The notes under the pieces: generated by a model
The model's input: the letters and a program-made list of their open reading frames with translations, nothing else
Told to the model about the DNA's origin: nothing
The model's database searches: none
In this document: piece by piece, positions 55,309-64,000 of the stretch
How positions within the stretch are numbered: the first letter of the stretch is position 1
Layout of the letters: each line of letters opens with the position of its first letter
NCBI RefSeq assembly: GCF_963668165.1
Contig: NZ_OY764209.1
Location: forward strand, 620,001 to 684,000
Source: Marispirochaeta sp.
GTDB taxonomy: Bacteria > Spirochaetota > Spirochaetia > JC444 > Marispirochaetaceae
Direction of reading: 5' to 3'
Length of the DNA stretch: 64,000 bases
Position numbers and translations under genes: made by a program

Positions 55309-56589
55309 ATGATATTTACAGGATTTTTAGTAAAAAAGAGATCGACAGTCATAATCATTATTCTTATTTCTGTTAATTCTCTCCTTTTTTCCGATTCGCA
55401 TGAACTGTTTTCATTAATTATGACTGGCCAGGAAAACCAGGCCATTACGTTACTTAAAACCGATCCGTCCCTGATTGAATCGAAAGACAGTAATATGCGT
55501 TCCCCTCTCTGGCTCGCCTGCTATGCTCATTGTGATAAGCTCATTGATTACCTGTTGGATCACGGAGCAGATCCTGATTATTCACCACATAACGGATACA
55601 CGCTTTTGCATTACTGCGCTGAAAAGAATAAAACTTCCATGTTTCTTAAGCTACTCCGGGCCGGAGCCAATCCCACGTTACTCTATATCCCGGAAAAAGA
55701 GATTTTTATTAGAGAAAAGGTTGTGCTTGCAGACTGGAATACGGAGTTTACTCCTCTTGAGTTCGCGGTCTGTAACCATAACTGCGAGCTTGTTCGTACG
55801 ATTGTAACAGAATCCCCCGAAATCCTTGATAACAAAAATACAAATCAACTAACACTTGAATACACAGATGAGTTTTACGATCAGGATTTATTCTTTGGAA
55901 TTATAACAGCAACTCCCCGTACACTTTTATACAGCATCCTCTTTAACGAAGATGATCTGACACTTTTCCTGCTACAGCATTCACCTTCCTGCGATCACCT
56001 TCTCTCCCTTGCGTTGCGCCTAGGGAAAATGGATCTGGCAAAGAAACTGATGCGTTTTAATCCCGTCAAGAACTCTAGAAACGATTTCTATACAATCAGT
56101 CCCATGTTCCCTGATACTTTATATGGTCTCCTGTTTCGCAGCTACGATACCGAAACAATCCGGTATTTTATTAATGCAGGATACAATCCCAATGAAGTAC
56201 AGCCCTATTTATGGATTTCGGCGCTCCATCTGGCCATGAATTACGACAACACTGAGATATTCAAAATGTTATTGGAAGCAGGAGCGGATCCCCATGCAAA
56301 CATTCAATACGCTGAAACTGGAAGCGACAAGATTTTACCACCTCTTCATTATGCACTGGATAAAAGAAAATTCAATTTTGCAGAGATATTACTACAATTC
56401 GGGGAAGATATTAATTTCGCGTATATGGACAGTGACATTGGCTATTTTCTTTATCCTCCGATACTCTACTTCGCAGATCAAATAGATATCACAAACTGGC
56501 TCACCGAGCATGGCGCCGATCCGGAAGAAATAACGGAGGACTGGTTGATTAACCATGGCGCCGATCCTGACTTCTTTGAAGAGCATTGA
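55309..56589 (+). CDS. exported ankyrin-repeat protein
   Basis: 426 residues. N-terminal signal or anchor (TVIIIILISVNSLLFS) and ankyrin repeats such as RSPLWLACYAHCDKLIDYLLDHGADPD, YTLLHYCAEKNKTSMFLKLLRAGANP and SALHLAMNYDNTEIFKMLLEAGADPH. The C-terminus has a doubled WLTEHGADPEE / WLINHGADPDF unit, showing repeat duplication. Ankyrin proteins mediate binding to other proteins. Start has AAGGG upstream. Last gene of the envelope island on this strand. Confidence 0.85.
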   Translation: MIFTGFLVKKRSTVIIIILISVNSLLFSDSHELFSLIMTGQENQAITLLKTDPSLIESKDSNMRSPLWLACYAHCDKLIDYLLDHGADPDYSPHNGYTLLHYCAEKNKTSMFLKLLRAGANPTLLYIPEKEIFIREKVVLADWNTEFTPLEFAVCNHNCELVRTIVTESPEILDNKNTNQLTLEYTDEFYDQDLFFGIITATPRTLLYSILFNEDDLTLFLLQHSPSCDHLLSLALRLGKMDLAKKLMRFNPVKNSRNDFYTISPMFPDTLYGLLFRSYDTETIRYFINAGYNPNEVQPYLWISALHLAMNYDNTEIFKMLLEAGADPHANIQYAETGSDKILPPLHYALDKRKFNFAEILLQFGEDINFAYMDSDIGYFLYPPILYFADQIDITNWLTEHGADPEEITEDWLINHGADPDFFEEH

Positions 56590-56917
56590 TAAAGACGGCT
56601 TGCTACAAAACCGGTGGGAAGTAGTGAAAAACAGGAACTCCGTTCGGAAAATGATATCGGCCGTGCTGCTATCCTTGAGATACCAGACGATTGAGTAACG
56701 GGAAATCAATATAAAATCGATAATAACAACCGACCATCGAAAGCGGGCTACGTTCTCTGCAGTTTCTTATTTCAATCAAACTGATATCGCTTTCGAGTTG
56801 GCCAATGGCGCCAACTTCTTTTCCCTCAACAATTAATTAAAAATAGACATTACCGAAAACCTTGAATAATACCCCAATAAAGTATGGACAATTCATACTC
56901 ATCCTCTTGCTCCGAAT
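56590..56917. other. intergenic region with possible ankyrin relic
   Basis: Near 56779-56839 the plus strand reads TDIAFELANGANFFSLNN before a TAA, with the ELANGAN turn of an ankyrin unit. There is no start codon. It may be what is left of extra repeats or of a second ankyrin gene. No other feature is visible. Confidence 0.3.
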
Positions 56918-57367
56918 TCATGCATTTTTCTCGCAAGCTCTTTTCAGTATATTGTTCGATTTAAAATACTTCGACAGAATCACGATGGAAATAGAAAGAG
57001 ATAGGATGACGGCAAGGAAAATCTGTCCGGTCGGCATTACTTGATACCGTTTACCAGCTACTATTGTATAGTTAGGCCAGAATGTTATTATCACAATATA
57101 AAACAATACAAAAGTTGACTGAATAGTGAGAACTCCGGTAAGAAGAGAAAAAAGAGCCTTAACCAAAAGCATCAACCATTTATGTACCGTTTCAAAAAAA
57201 CCGATTATTAAAATCAATATGCTGAATACCGCTGTAATTATTTCAATAAACAGGTATTGATGCCAAATACCTCCGGAGCTAATTATTAAAAATATTATAT
57301 GCGAAAGGATCAACAAAGATAGATAAGCATACTCGACAATTGAAAAAAGAAATGATTTTTTCCTCAT
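56918..57367 (-). CDS. small multi-pass membrane protein, unknown function
   Basis: 149 residues with four hydrophobic helices (YAYLSLLILSHIIFLIISSG, FIEIITAVFSILILIIGFF, FSLLTGVLTIQSTFVLFYIV, IFLAVILSLSISIVILS). The tail is basic. The ribosome site is weak. Not recognised. Convergent with the ankyrin gene; its 5' end lies next to the IS21 remnant. Confidence 0.55.
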   Translation of the reverse strand: MRKKSFLFSIVEYAYLSLLILSHIIFLIISSGGIWHQYLFIEIITAVFSILILIIGFFETVHKWLMLLVKALFSLLTGVLTIQSTFVLFYIVIITFWPNYTIVAGKRYQVMPTGQIFLAVILSLSISIVILSKYFKSNNILKRACEKNA

Positions 57368-57427
57368 ATATAATATCTCTTATCCTATTGAATTATTAGT
57401 TCATGAACACCGCTATTCGAAATCCTG

Positions 57428-59083
57428 CATATTCCGGCGAAACCGGACAGATGCTTAGGTCAAAAATCCTCAGGTATAGTATCTCGGGTACCCGTTTTGA
57501 AGTCAATCTACTTCATAGATTTTCTTTCTCACTGACCTCCTTTCAGCTCGATTCTATGCGAATTGAACCCAGCCGATCCATAATCGCGTCGGCAATAGTG
57601 GGTGGGGGCTCCGATGATGTAATGCCACATGAAGACCGGTAACTGGAAGTTGAGTTTACAATTCAGCACCAAATCCTCCGGGTACTTCTTTACTTCTGTG
57701 TAGCTGATGCGGTTATAGTTCCATGCCTTACGACAAGCAATATTCAAGTCGGAGGATGAGGATTTCTTTGCCAGGGAAAAGATACCGACACAGGACTGAT
57801 ATGCCTGCTCCTTATGCTGTTTAGAATCAAGAAAGTAGGTAATCGCCAGCATGGTTTCTTCGCCAACCCCCTCCGCCCACGAGATAAACTTCTCAGCCGA
57901 CCAAGAGGCATAAAATTGGTGGTGCCGGGGCATATGGACCTCAAGCGTTGTATATCATCCGCCCATACGAGACTCCCGACGGTGCGGTGCGATCCGGATA
58001 TTATCGGCATAGATGGCAACAATGCCCTCATCATAGATAACCCGTACCCGCTTCCCCTTGAGCTGCCAGGGTACACTGTACTAAAGCTTATCTCGGGAAA
58101 GCAGTACGTGATAATCCGGTGTAACCTTCCGGTTCTCGAAATATTTAAGCGGGTAGCTGGCCGACGGCAGAGTCTTGAGCATAGAGCGTTCTATCTTCTC
58201 GAATAAATCACGTCGGAGATGTTTAACGTTGTTTGAGGGCGGCCATTGTACATTTCAAGTTGCTTTTGAACAGCCTGGTTGAGTTCATCAAGGGACGAGA
58301 AGCTTCGTGTATATAATGGGGCGAAAATCCGCTGATAAACCAGTTTGACGACGTTCTCAACCAGGGATTTGTCCTTGGGACAATAGGCTCTGGCCGGAAT
58401 TATGGCGGTCCTATAGTATTCGGCAAAATCGTCGAACAGTGGATTCAGCTCCAGTTCATATTTACCTGCTCTAATGACTGCGCTTTTCAGATTGTCCGGC
58501 ACAATAGCATGGTGGACCCCACCGAAGAAACGGAGAGCCCGTTCGGTTGACCGAACAATATCTTCCTTCCTCTGGCTCTCGGTGGCCTCGACGTAGGTCA
58601 GGCTGCTGGCACCCAGGATGGCGACAAAGAACTGAGCCTATTTCTCTTAGCCGGTTAGACGGTCCAGATAAGGAAAGGTGTGCCTGTATAATCAAGAAAT
58701 GCTTTGTCTCCCGGGGCGAGGTCTTGGCGCATGCTGACATCCAGCGATTCGCACCATGACCGAAAGTGATGACAGAACTGTGTATACAGATACCCTGTTG
58801 GATACAGCGATCGATATTCTTCCCATAAAAGCTGGCGGGACATACCCTTCCGCTTGAGCCGGATTTCATAGTCTGGGAATAATGCCACCAGGGTCCTATA
58901 GTCTTCACTCGTCTCTTCTTTCGTAGTTGCCTCATGCTAATACTCGTTCGTTCCATGGTACTCCTGCTTGTAGTGAAAACTTCTCAGACAGGATAATACC
59001 TGTTTTCCGAGACTATTCGAAAAACTGTCCGTTTACTCCCGGAATGAGTGTCCGCTTTGTGAACGGAATAGGCCTGATTATGC
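57428..59083 (-). mobile_element. IS21-family element, decayed and lacking istB
   Basis: The outer limits are fixed by a 7-base direct repeat AATCCTG at 57421-57427 and 59084-59090, as expected for the target duplication of IS21. Subterminal blocks of the form ATTCCGG...CGGACAG occur at both ends in inverse orientation. The element is about 1.66 kb, shorter than typical IS21, because istB is missing. It interrupts a DUF285 repeat relic on the minus strand. Confidence 0.75.
57529..58956 (-). pseudogene. istA: IS21-family IstA transposase, broken
   Basis: Pieces in different frames align to IstA in order. LVALFPDYEIRLKRKGMSRQ through SMRQDLAPGDKAFLDYTGTP (first Asp) ends at 58655. AILGASSLTYVEATESQ and VHHAIVPDNLKSAVIRAGKY (DN, second Asp) through LVENVVKLVYQRIFAPLY (Glu) follow, with stops near 58191 and 58081. 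The C-terminus HHQFYASWSAEKFISWAEG to IELKGGQ runs to 57529. Several frame changes and stops make it inactive. No istB follows. Confidence 0.8.
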
Positions 59084-59084
59084 A

Positions 59085-59153
59085 ATCCTGATTGAAGGCC
59101 TCGGCACCGGCGAACATGCCGGTCATATCCGTTACACTGCTCACACTCCACGA
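59085..59153 (-). pseudogene. relic of a DUF285 repeat gene
   Basis: On the minus strand the frame reads WSVSSVTDMTGMFAGAEAFNQD, one clear DUF285 unit (VTDM-GMF-A-FNQD), ending at the IS21 target site. The sequence on the other side of the element begins FE and a stop. It shows that the repeat-protein family once extended here on the opposite strand from 52-55 kb. Confidence 0.6.
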
Positions 59154-59317
59154 AATGAGACAAAACTTTCAGCTCAATGATATCTCTTGGTTTACAAATA
59201 GCATTTTTTGCCGTACAAGGAATAAAGTTATAGCAAGATTCGTATCTTACCGGAAATTTCTCTGTTCGCAGATATAATTTTTACCTATCATCGACTCGGA
59301 AGTAGGTTTTCTATAAT

Positions 59318-59821
59318 CTATTCATAGAACCATGCCCGAGCTTCCTTCGTGTTCTCTCTTATAATTTGATTTTCAGGCCTCCGCCGCAGGATTTCCTCAT
59401 TTGCGATATCAAGAACAAAATAGCCGTATCCGTCGGCTTTATGAAGCCACAGAAAATTATCGCAGAAATTCCACGAAGACATCAGATAATATCCTTTGTC
59501 CATGGCCCGGGATTTTTGCACTAGTCCCGGTTTTCCCGTCTAACATTATAACCCAGGGATTCAGATCTTCCATCTCATTGTTCCTATTATAAATCGGAAA
59601 GGAATCTATTTCTGCCCGGATAAAGGGAGTCAGATGAAAATAGTACCTCGTTCACGCCTTACTTAGCCGTACCAGTTCTCTGCTTTTCATATCAAGAAAT
59701 CCAAGGTGAATGTCTTCTTCAGTGTTCAGATCGTCCACAGCCGCGGTACTGTAGGTTATCAGCTCTCCGGTCAGGCCATAGTATTTTTCAGCCTCTTTCA
59801 AATAGGGGATCTCCCGAATTT
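59318..59821 (-). pseudogene. two coding fragments of unknown exported or propeller-like protein
   Basis: Fragment one (59521-59318) reads GYYLMSSWNFCDNFLWLHKADGYGYFVLDIANEE and ends RAWFYE; the frame before it (VIMLDGKTGTSAKIPGHGQR) is the same protein in another frame. Fragment two (59821-59668) reads IPYLKEAEKYYGLTGELI and HLGFLDMKSRELVRLSKA and ends with a TGA. VLD-ANEE and LDMKSRELV look like propeller blades, so these may be remains of genes like those at 48.7-51.7 kb. Neither has a start site; both look dead. Confidence 0.4.
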
Positions 59822-59836
59822 GGTTTCCCGCCAGGT

Positions 59837-60177
59837 CCCAATTTCCAGCAACTCCACCTGCTTACCGAAGCATCATACAATGACCTTTTTGAAAAATATG
59901 ATGAACTCGCCGAACGGATGAAAATGCTCGGAGAACTGCCTCCGGCCTCGGTAAAGAAATATCTGGAGCTGACAAAGGTGCAGGAACTGGCCGACAAGGA
60001 GTATTCCGCTGCTGAAGTTCTAAAAAATGTACTGGAAGCATACAAATTCCTGAAAGAAGAGTCTACCGAGCTCCGATCCCTGGCCGACGCTGAGGGCGAT
60101 TTCGTAACCCTCGCACGTGCCGAAGGGTATATCGGGGAATTAAACAGATCTGGTTTGTCTCTTCAATGCAGAGATAA
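59837..60177 (+). pseudogene. Dps/ferritin-like protein, broken at both ends
   Basis: The frame reads GPNFQQLHLLTEASYNDLFE then KYDELAERM, the Dps helix with ferroxidase-type acidic residues, and continues VKKYLELTKVQELADKEYSA to GDFVTLARAEGYIGE. The N-terminal helix with the usual WHW-type metal ligands is missing; the DNA before 59822 belongs to a minus-strand fragment. Near 60140 the frame must shift by one base to read KQIWFVSSMQR, the normal C-terminal end. It would have been an iron-storing, DNA-protecting protein. Both defects indicate a dead gene. Confidence 0.65.
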
Positions 60178-60220
60178 TCCGGAACTCTTCCAGGATTTTT
60201 CCTTTACAACCCGGGAAAGT

Positions 60221-60256
60221 ACGGGGGCTGTCGTGGCAGCCCCCGTTTTTTTTTGG
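60221..60256 (+). terminator. strong intrinsic terminator
   Basis: ACGGGGGCTG (60221-60230), loop TCGTGG, CAGCCCCCGT (60237-60246), then nine T. A perfect 10-bp GC-rich stem. It closes the broken dps region and insulates the feo operon. Confidence 0.93.
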
Positions 60257-60305
60257 ATAATTATTCTCATTATAGTTGACTCTATCTTCTATCTGTGCAA
60301 ATAAT
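60256..60305 (+). promoter_or_regulatory. Fur-like box and promoter of the feo operon
   Basis: GATAATTATTCTCATTATA (60256-60274) matches the classic Fur box in 15 of 19 positions. Next to it, TTGACT (60276-60281) and AATAAT (60300-60305), spaced by 18 bases, form a promoter. Repression by iron-loaded Fur is the simple reading. A Fur gene is not in the window. Confidence 0.6.
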
Positions 60306-60345
60306 CCTGCATAACACTGTTATTATTTGTTAATAGGGGTTAACT

Positions 60346-60969
60346 ATGATCAGCATCCAGATAGATACCCGGCAGAAAATACTCGATTCCGGGAAAAAAG
60401 AATTTCTTCGTTGGGGCTTCAAAGGGGCTTCCATGCGAAGAATTGCAGAAAACGCCGGGGTAACCACCGGGGCAATATACCTCTATTACAGGAACAAGGA
60501 AGCCCTCTTCGATGCCCTGGTCCGGGAACCGGCAGAACCCCTGCTTTCCGAATTCCGGGATATTCATAGACGTTTTTCCTCCCACCAGCCGGATACCCAG
60601 ATTCAGATCATGCATGAGTACTCGGAAGAGGGACTGTCCGGCATGCTGGTTTACATCTTCGAGCATTACACCGCCTTCAAGCTCATCGTCTGCTGCTCCG
60701 CAGGAACCGCCTGGGAGACCTATATCGACACGCTGGTTGCAATCGAGGAAGAGGCCACCAGGGATTTTATCGCCATTCTCAAGGATCGGGGCAAGAGAGT
60801 ACTCCCGGTGGACAATCAGCTTATTCACATTCTGGCAAGTTCCCTGTTCTACGGTCTCTTTGAAATCATCACCCATGACACGGAGCAGACCAAGGCCATG
60901 AAATATATCGACAGCCTTCAGGAATTCTATCGTGCCGGTTGGGACCGGCTGCTGGGGCTGAAACAATGA
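60346..60969 (+). CDS. TetR-family regulator leading the feo operon
   Basis: 207 residues. Helix-turn-helix ASMRRIAENAGVTTGAIYLYYRNKEALF near residues 25-52 and a helical ligand domain. AGGGG lies before the ATG. Its stop overlaps the FeoC-like start (ATGA), so it is part of the iron operon. A TetR gene here may respond to the substrate of the ABC exporter encoded at the operon end. Confidence 0.9.
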   Translation: MISIQIDTRQKILDSGKKEFLRWGFKGASMRRIAENAGVTTGAIYLYYRNKEALFDALVREPAEPLLSEFRDIHRRFSSHQPDTQIQIMHEYSEEGLSGMLVYIFEHYTAFKLIVCCSAGTAWETYIDTLVAIEEEATRDFIAILKDRGKRVLPVDNQLIHILASSLFYGLFEIITHDTEQTKAMKYIDSLQEFYRAGWDRLLGLKQ

Positions 60970-61274
60970 GCATAAATCCGCTGGCAAGGATACTCCTGCT
61001 GACTGCCGACCCCCGGATTTTTACCATCCACGAGATAGCCGAAAGGGTTGAAGTTTCCGTCGAAACAGCTGAACAGATGATAGCCGGGCTGCAGCGAATG
61101 GGATACCTGGAGAATCCTGCCGCGCCCTGCACCCACTGCCGAAAATGCAGCAAGCGCCCCTCTTCCATACCGGGGACACAACGGATCTGGGAACTCTCAG
61201 GCAAGGGGAAGACCTGTATCAAGAATATTATTGGTACAGCTATTTTTTTTGATCATAAATATAGAGATGGCTAA
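60966..61274 (+). CDS. FeoC-like winged-helix protein with cysteine cluster
   Basis: 102 residues. An N-terminal winged helix (FTIHEIAERVEVSVETAEQMIAGLQRMGYL) is followed by CTHCRKCSKR, three Cys spaced for a metal or Fe-S centre, as in FeoC-like proteins. FeoC is thought to regulate FeoB stability or expression with iron or oxygen. Coupled to the TetR gene by four overlapping bases and followed by feoA after 33 bases. Confidence 0.8.
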   Translation: MSINPLARILLLTADPRIFTIHEIAERVEVSVETAEQMIAGLQRMGYLENPAAPCTHCRKCSKRPSSIPGTQRIWELSGKGKTCIKNIIGTAIFFDHKYRDG

Positions 61275-61307
61275 CTATTATACACAAACGCATTGGAGGA
61301 AATAAAA

Positions 61308-61538
61308 ATGGTATCACTGGACTCCCTGGAAACAGGGCAAACAGGAATAATCCACAGCCTGAACGGCGGTAGTGGATTCATCAGCCGTATCAGCGCCATG
61401 GGATTTACCCCGGAGACCACGGTAACCATGGTCTCCCGCCGCTCATGGGGACCGGTCCTGGTCTACCTGCGGGATACTGAGGTTGCCCTGGGCCGCAGGG
61501 AAGCAGGACGGATAACCGTTCGCAGGGAGGACGCATGA
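61308..61538 (+). CDS. feoA: ferrous iron transport protein A (SH3-like)
   Basis: 76 residues: MVSLDSLETGQTGIIHSLNG, ISRISAMGFTPETTVTM and VALGRREAGRITV form the small beta-barrel of FeoA. GGAGG before the ATG at 61308 fixes the start. It overlaps feoB by four bases. FeoA is a cytoplasmic partner of FeoB. Confidence 0.95.
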   Translation: MVSLDSLETGQTGIIHSLNGGSGFISRISAMGFTPETTVTMVSRRSWGPVLVYLRDTEVALGRREAGRITVRREDA

Positions 61539-63580
61539 GCACGGATATACTTACCAGGACTTTCACCGTCGCCCTGGCGGGTCAACCCAATACCGGCAAG
61601 TCCACTATCTTCAACCGTCTTACCGGATCCCATCAGCACGTGGGAAACTGGCCCGGAAAAACAGTGGAAAAGAAAGCAGGAAGCCTGAACTACCGGAACT
61701 CGAGCTACACTGTCGTTGATCTCCCCGGTACCTACAGCCTTACCGCGAACTCCCTGGAAGAGACCATCGCCAGGGACTTCCTTATGCATGAACAGCCTGA
61801 TGCCGTGGTTGTACTGGCCGACGCATCCCAGCTGGAAAGGACCCTCTACCTCCTGGGAGAGATACGTCTTCTGGCCGTTCAAACCGTACTTGCCCTGAAC
61901 ATGATGGACGTAGCGGAAAAGCAGGGAAAGAACATCGATCCGAAGGCACTGGAAAAGGAGTTAGGAATACCGGTAATTCCCATGACCGCGGCCAGGGGAA
62001 TCGGTATGGAGTCCCTGCTGGAGAGCATTGCAGCCTGCGCCGCGAAGAAGGAGCCACGGCCCCAGGTGTACATGGAGGAACCCGGGTGCCTCGATCTCTA
62101 CCGACAAATTCATTCCCTGATAAAAGACCGAATAAGCCGTCCCTACACCCCGGAATGGGCGGCAGTCAAGCTCATTGAAGGCGATCCCGAAGCTATTCGG
62201 AAGGTAGAAGCGAGAGTTAAGGCTGAAGATATGGAACATATCAACAACCTGATAAACAGCCTGGTCGACGGCCCGCTGCAGATTGCCGGCGCCCGCTACT
62301 CCTGGATTCAGAAGGCGGTATCCGCCGCCCTCGGCTCGGAAGAGATCCTTGCAGGAACACGAAAACGCTCAGGTTTCGACTGGGCGGCAATCCACCCGGT
62401 ATGGGGAAAAGTTATCGCTCTGGGAATCATGACTCTCGCCTTCGCCGGGGCCCTCATGCTGGCCATGCCGATAATGGCGGGAGTCCAGAAGATAGTACCC
62501 GCCATTCTGTCGGGAATCTCCGCCATCCTCGCTCCCGCGCCCCCCTGGATCACCTCCATGATAGCCGATGGAATCATACCCGGTCTGAGCATCGGGGTCA
62601 TGATGCTGGCCTACATCTTCGGAGTCTACCTGGTTTTCGGAATTCTCGAAGATGTAGGCTATCTGGCACGTCTTGCCTATCTGTTCGACAGCTGGATGCA
62701 CAGAATCGGTCTGCACGGAAAATCCTTTATGCCCCTGTTAATGAGCTTCGGCTGCAATATCGCCGGGGTCACCGGCTCCCGAACGGTGGATTCCTGGCAG
62801 CAACGCATGACCACCCTGGTCATGGTATCCATTGTTCCCTGCATGGCCTTGTGGGGTGTGGTTGGTTTTATGGGTGCCATCTTCTTCGGCAGCGCCATGC
62901 CGATCCTCGTTCTCTCCCTGCTGGGCGCCATGCTGCTACAGCTTGCCCTGACTTCCGCCCTGCTGCGGAATATCGTGGTGAAGGGCGAACAGACGGGTCT
63001 TATAATGGAGCTGCCACCCTACCACAGGCCCAACTGGAAGACAATCTGGAGCTATGTATGGGGACAGGTAAAGGGATTCAGCAAACGCGCGATAACCCTG
63101 ATTGCCCTTATCTCCCTGGCAGTATGGGCCCTCTCCTATCAGCCGGACGGCAATATGGAAAACAGTCTCCTGGCCGCCATCGGAAAATTCTTCGATCCGG
63201 TCTCCGGGTTGATGGGCATGGACTGGAAGCTCTTTATCGCCCTGGTAGCGGCAGTCGCCGCCAAAGAGGCATCCCTCTCCGTGCTTGCGGTCCTCTACGG
63301 CGCCGGTGAGGGCATAGTCTCCATCACCGGCCTGCTTCTGGCAGGTGGCGGGGCCGGACATGCGGCAATTGCGGGAAGTATAGCCGGGGCTATCTCGCCG
63401 GCCTCTGCCCTGGCTTTTATCTTTGCCTTCTTCTTTTCTATTCCCTGTATAGGGACGGTAGCCACCATCTACTCTGAAACCAAATCCCTGAAATGGACGG
63501 CCGGCTGCTCCCTCTACTATACCCTGACCTCCTTCATTGCAGGAGTTCTGGCCTATCATGTCGGCCTGTTAATTTTTTAA
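61535..63580 (+). CDS. feoB: ferrous iron transporter FeoB (GTPase and permease)
   Basis: 681 residues. G domain: G1 GQPNTGKST, switch with GNWPGKTVEKK, G3 DLPGTYSL, G4 NMMD; a GDI helical domain follows, then the permease with the two Gate motifs (FMPLLMSFGCNIAGVTGSRTVDSWQQR near residue 400 and IAAKEAS-type VAAKEASLSVLAVLYG near 580). It imports Fe2+ through the inner membrane, which fits anaerobic life. C-terminal end is intact and lacks the long Cys-rich tail of some homologues. Confidence 0.97.
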   Translation: MSTDILTRTFTVALAGQPNTGKSTIFNRLTGSHQHVGNWPGKTVEKKAGSLNYRNSSYTVVDLPGTYSLTANSLEETIARDFLMHEQPDAVVVLADASQLERTLYLLGEIRLLAVQTVLALNMMDVAEKQGKNIDPKALEKELGIPVIPMTAARGIGMESLLESIAACAAKKEPRPQVYMEEPGCLDLYRQIHSLIKDRISRPYTPEWAAVKLIEGDPEAIRKVEARVKAEDMEHINNLINSLVDGPLQIAGARYSWIQKAVSAALGSEEILAGTRKRSGFDWAAIHPVWGKVIALGIMTLAFAGALMLAMPIMAGVQKIVPAILSGISAILAPAPPWITSMIADGIIPGLSIGVMMLAYIFGVYLVFGILEDVGYLARLAYLFDSWMHRIGLHGKSFMPLLMSFGCNIAGVTGSRTVDSWQQRMTTLVMVSIVPCMALWGVVGFMGAIFFGSAMPILVLSLLGAMLLQLALTSALLRNIVVKGEQTGLIMELPPYHRPNWKTIWSYVWGQVKGFSKRAITLIALISLAVWALSYQPDGNMENSLLAAIGKFFDPVSGLMGMDWKLFIALVAAVAAKEASLSVLAVLYGAGEGIVSITGLLLAGGGAGHAAIAGSIAGAISPASALAFIFAFFFSIPCIGTVATIYSETKSLKWTAGCSLYYTLTSFIAGVLAYHVGLLIF

Positions 63581-63591
63581 AGGAGTTCATA

Positions 63592-64000
63592 ATGTCAACA
63601 GATTCCAAAACAAAGCAGGAAGCAGCGAGCACCCGAAAACAGGGATTCTCCAGGCTGGTCCAGATAGCCGGTACAAAAAAATGGTGGCTCTTCGCCTCCA
63701 TGACCCTCGCGGTACTGGCAACTGCAGCCCAGTTTGTCCCCATGACGGCCGTCTACCTGATCATCAGGGAACTGGCCGCCAGAATCAATGACACAGGCAA
63801 CATCGATAAAGATCTCCTCTACCGCCTCGGCTTCATCAGCCTGGCGTCGGTGGGGGTCTACGGCGCACTGCTCTATTCCTCGCTGATGCTTTCCCATATT
63901 GCTGCATTTAATATCCTCTACGAGATACGGGTGCAGATCGCCCGCAAGCTGACCCGTCTCTCCATGGGCTTCTTTTCCGGTACCGCCAGCGGAGAAATCA
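63592..64000 (+). CDS. ABC exporter subunit (membrane domain), cut by window end
   Basis: The first 136 residues of an ABC transporter with fused membrane and ATPase domains: a basic N-terminus, two membrane helices (WWLFASMTLAVLATAAQFV and ISLASVGVYGALLYSSLML) and YEIRVQIARKLTRLSMGFFS, the intracellular loop of type-I exporters. AAAGGAG precedes the ATG. It follows feoB by 11 bases, so it belongs to the operon. The ATPase half lies outside the window. A partner subunit probably follows; substrate unknown. Confidence 0.85.
   Translation, partial: MSTDSKTKQEAASTRKQGFSRLVQIAGTKKWWLFASMTLAVLATAAQFVPMTAVYLIIRELAARINDTGNIDKDLLYRLGFISLASVGVYGALLYSSLMLSHIAAFNILYEIRVQIARKLTRLSMGFFSGTASGEI

Noticed and set aside
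60340..60987. A 215-codon minus-strand frame opposite the TetR gene
   Set aside because: The plus-strand frame has a clear TetR helix-turn-helix, ribosome site and operon coupling; the other is a shadow.
62401..63309. A 302-codon plus-strand frame inside feoB
   Set aside because: It lies wholly within feoB in another frame, is rich in Arg, His and Gly, and has no recognisable domain.
1..64000. tRNA, rRNA, riboswitches and CRISPR arrays
   Set aside because: I looked for these in the gaps between genes and saw no cloverleaf, conserved rRNA or aptamer pattern that I could support by eye.

Overview
The window looks like chromosomal DNA of a free-living, Gram-negative, probably anaerobic bacterium. 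The best guess is a spirochaete (Spirochaetaceae-like), but no rRNA or other definitive marker is present, so this is inference. Reasons: many periplasmic-binding-protein ABC importers and no TonB receptors, an outer-membrane barrel and lipoproteins, an Lnt-like acyltransferase, many DUF285 and ankyrin surface proteins, ferrous-iron uptake (Feo), and several unrelated insertion sequences.

Layout. 1-377: cut end of an IS5-type element that abuts and terminates a 7TM/AraC regulator gene (359-2167). 2.2-4.7 kb: Lnt-like nitrilase-fold membrane protein and an exported barrel-like protein. 4.7-10.5 kb: truncated metal/cobalamin-type binding protein, then a minus-strand operon for a FecCD-type importer carrying two proteins of unknown function, one of them an internally duplicated amidotransferase-fold protein. 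10.8-12.7 kb: two-component system. 12.8-29.6 kb: catabolic island with a sugar-type ABC importer plus creatininase-like hydrolase, a peptide-type ABC importer plus metallo-beta-lactamase-fold hydrolase and amidohydrolase, a ROK regulator, two more amidohydrolases and a TetR regulator. 30.4-32.0 kb: second copy of the IS5-type element in the same orientation as the first, so about 30 kb lies between direct IS copies. 32.2-36.5 kb: biotin operon bioD-bioA-symporter-bioB. 36.6-38.3 kb: intact IS1380-family element. 38.7-44.2 kb: export operon (LolA-like protein, outer-membrane barrel, MMPL/RND pump, TetR) with a promoter whose -10 begins a 34-bp perfect palindrome. 44.9-48.5 kb: gene graveyard, with an IS256 fragment fused to a short-chain dehydrogenase gene that is also split by an intact IS3 element, and a frameshifted AraC gene. 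48.7-56.6 kb: envelope-protein island (two beta-propeller proteins, three DUF285 repeat proteins, one ankyrin protein). 57.4-60.2 kb: decayed IS21 element inside a DUF285 relic, other gene fragments and a broken dps gene. 60.2-64 kb: ferrous iron operon (Fur-like box, TetR, FeoC-like, FeoA, FeoB, start of an ABC exporter).

Working together: the transport clusters appear to be under local control. Palindromic sites were found beside the ROK, TetR and sugar-importer genes, and an iron-box-like site lies before feo. The most system-like unexplained units are the FecCD importer with its tandem amidotransferase-fold partner, the palindrome-controlled MMPL export operon, the biotin operon with a sodium symporter and an atypical BioB, and the DUF285 repeat-gene array.
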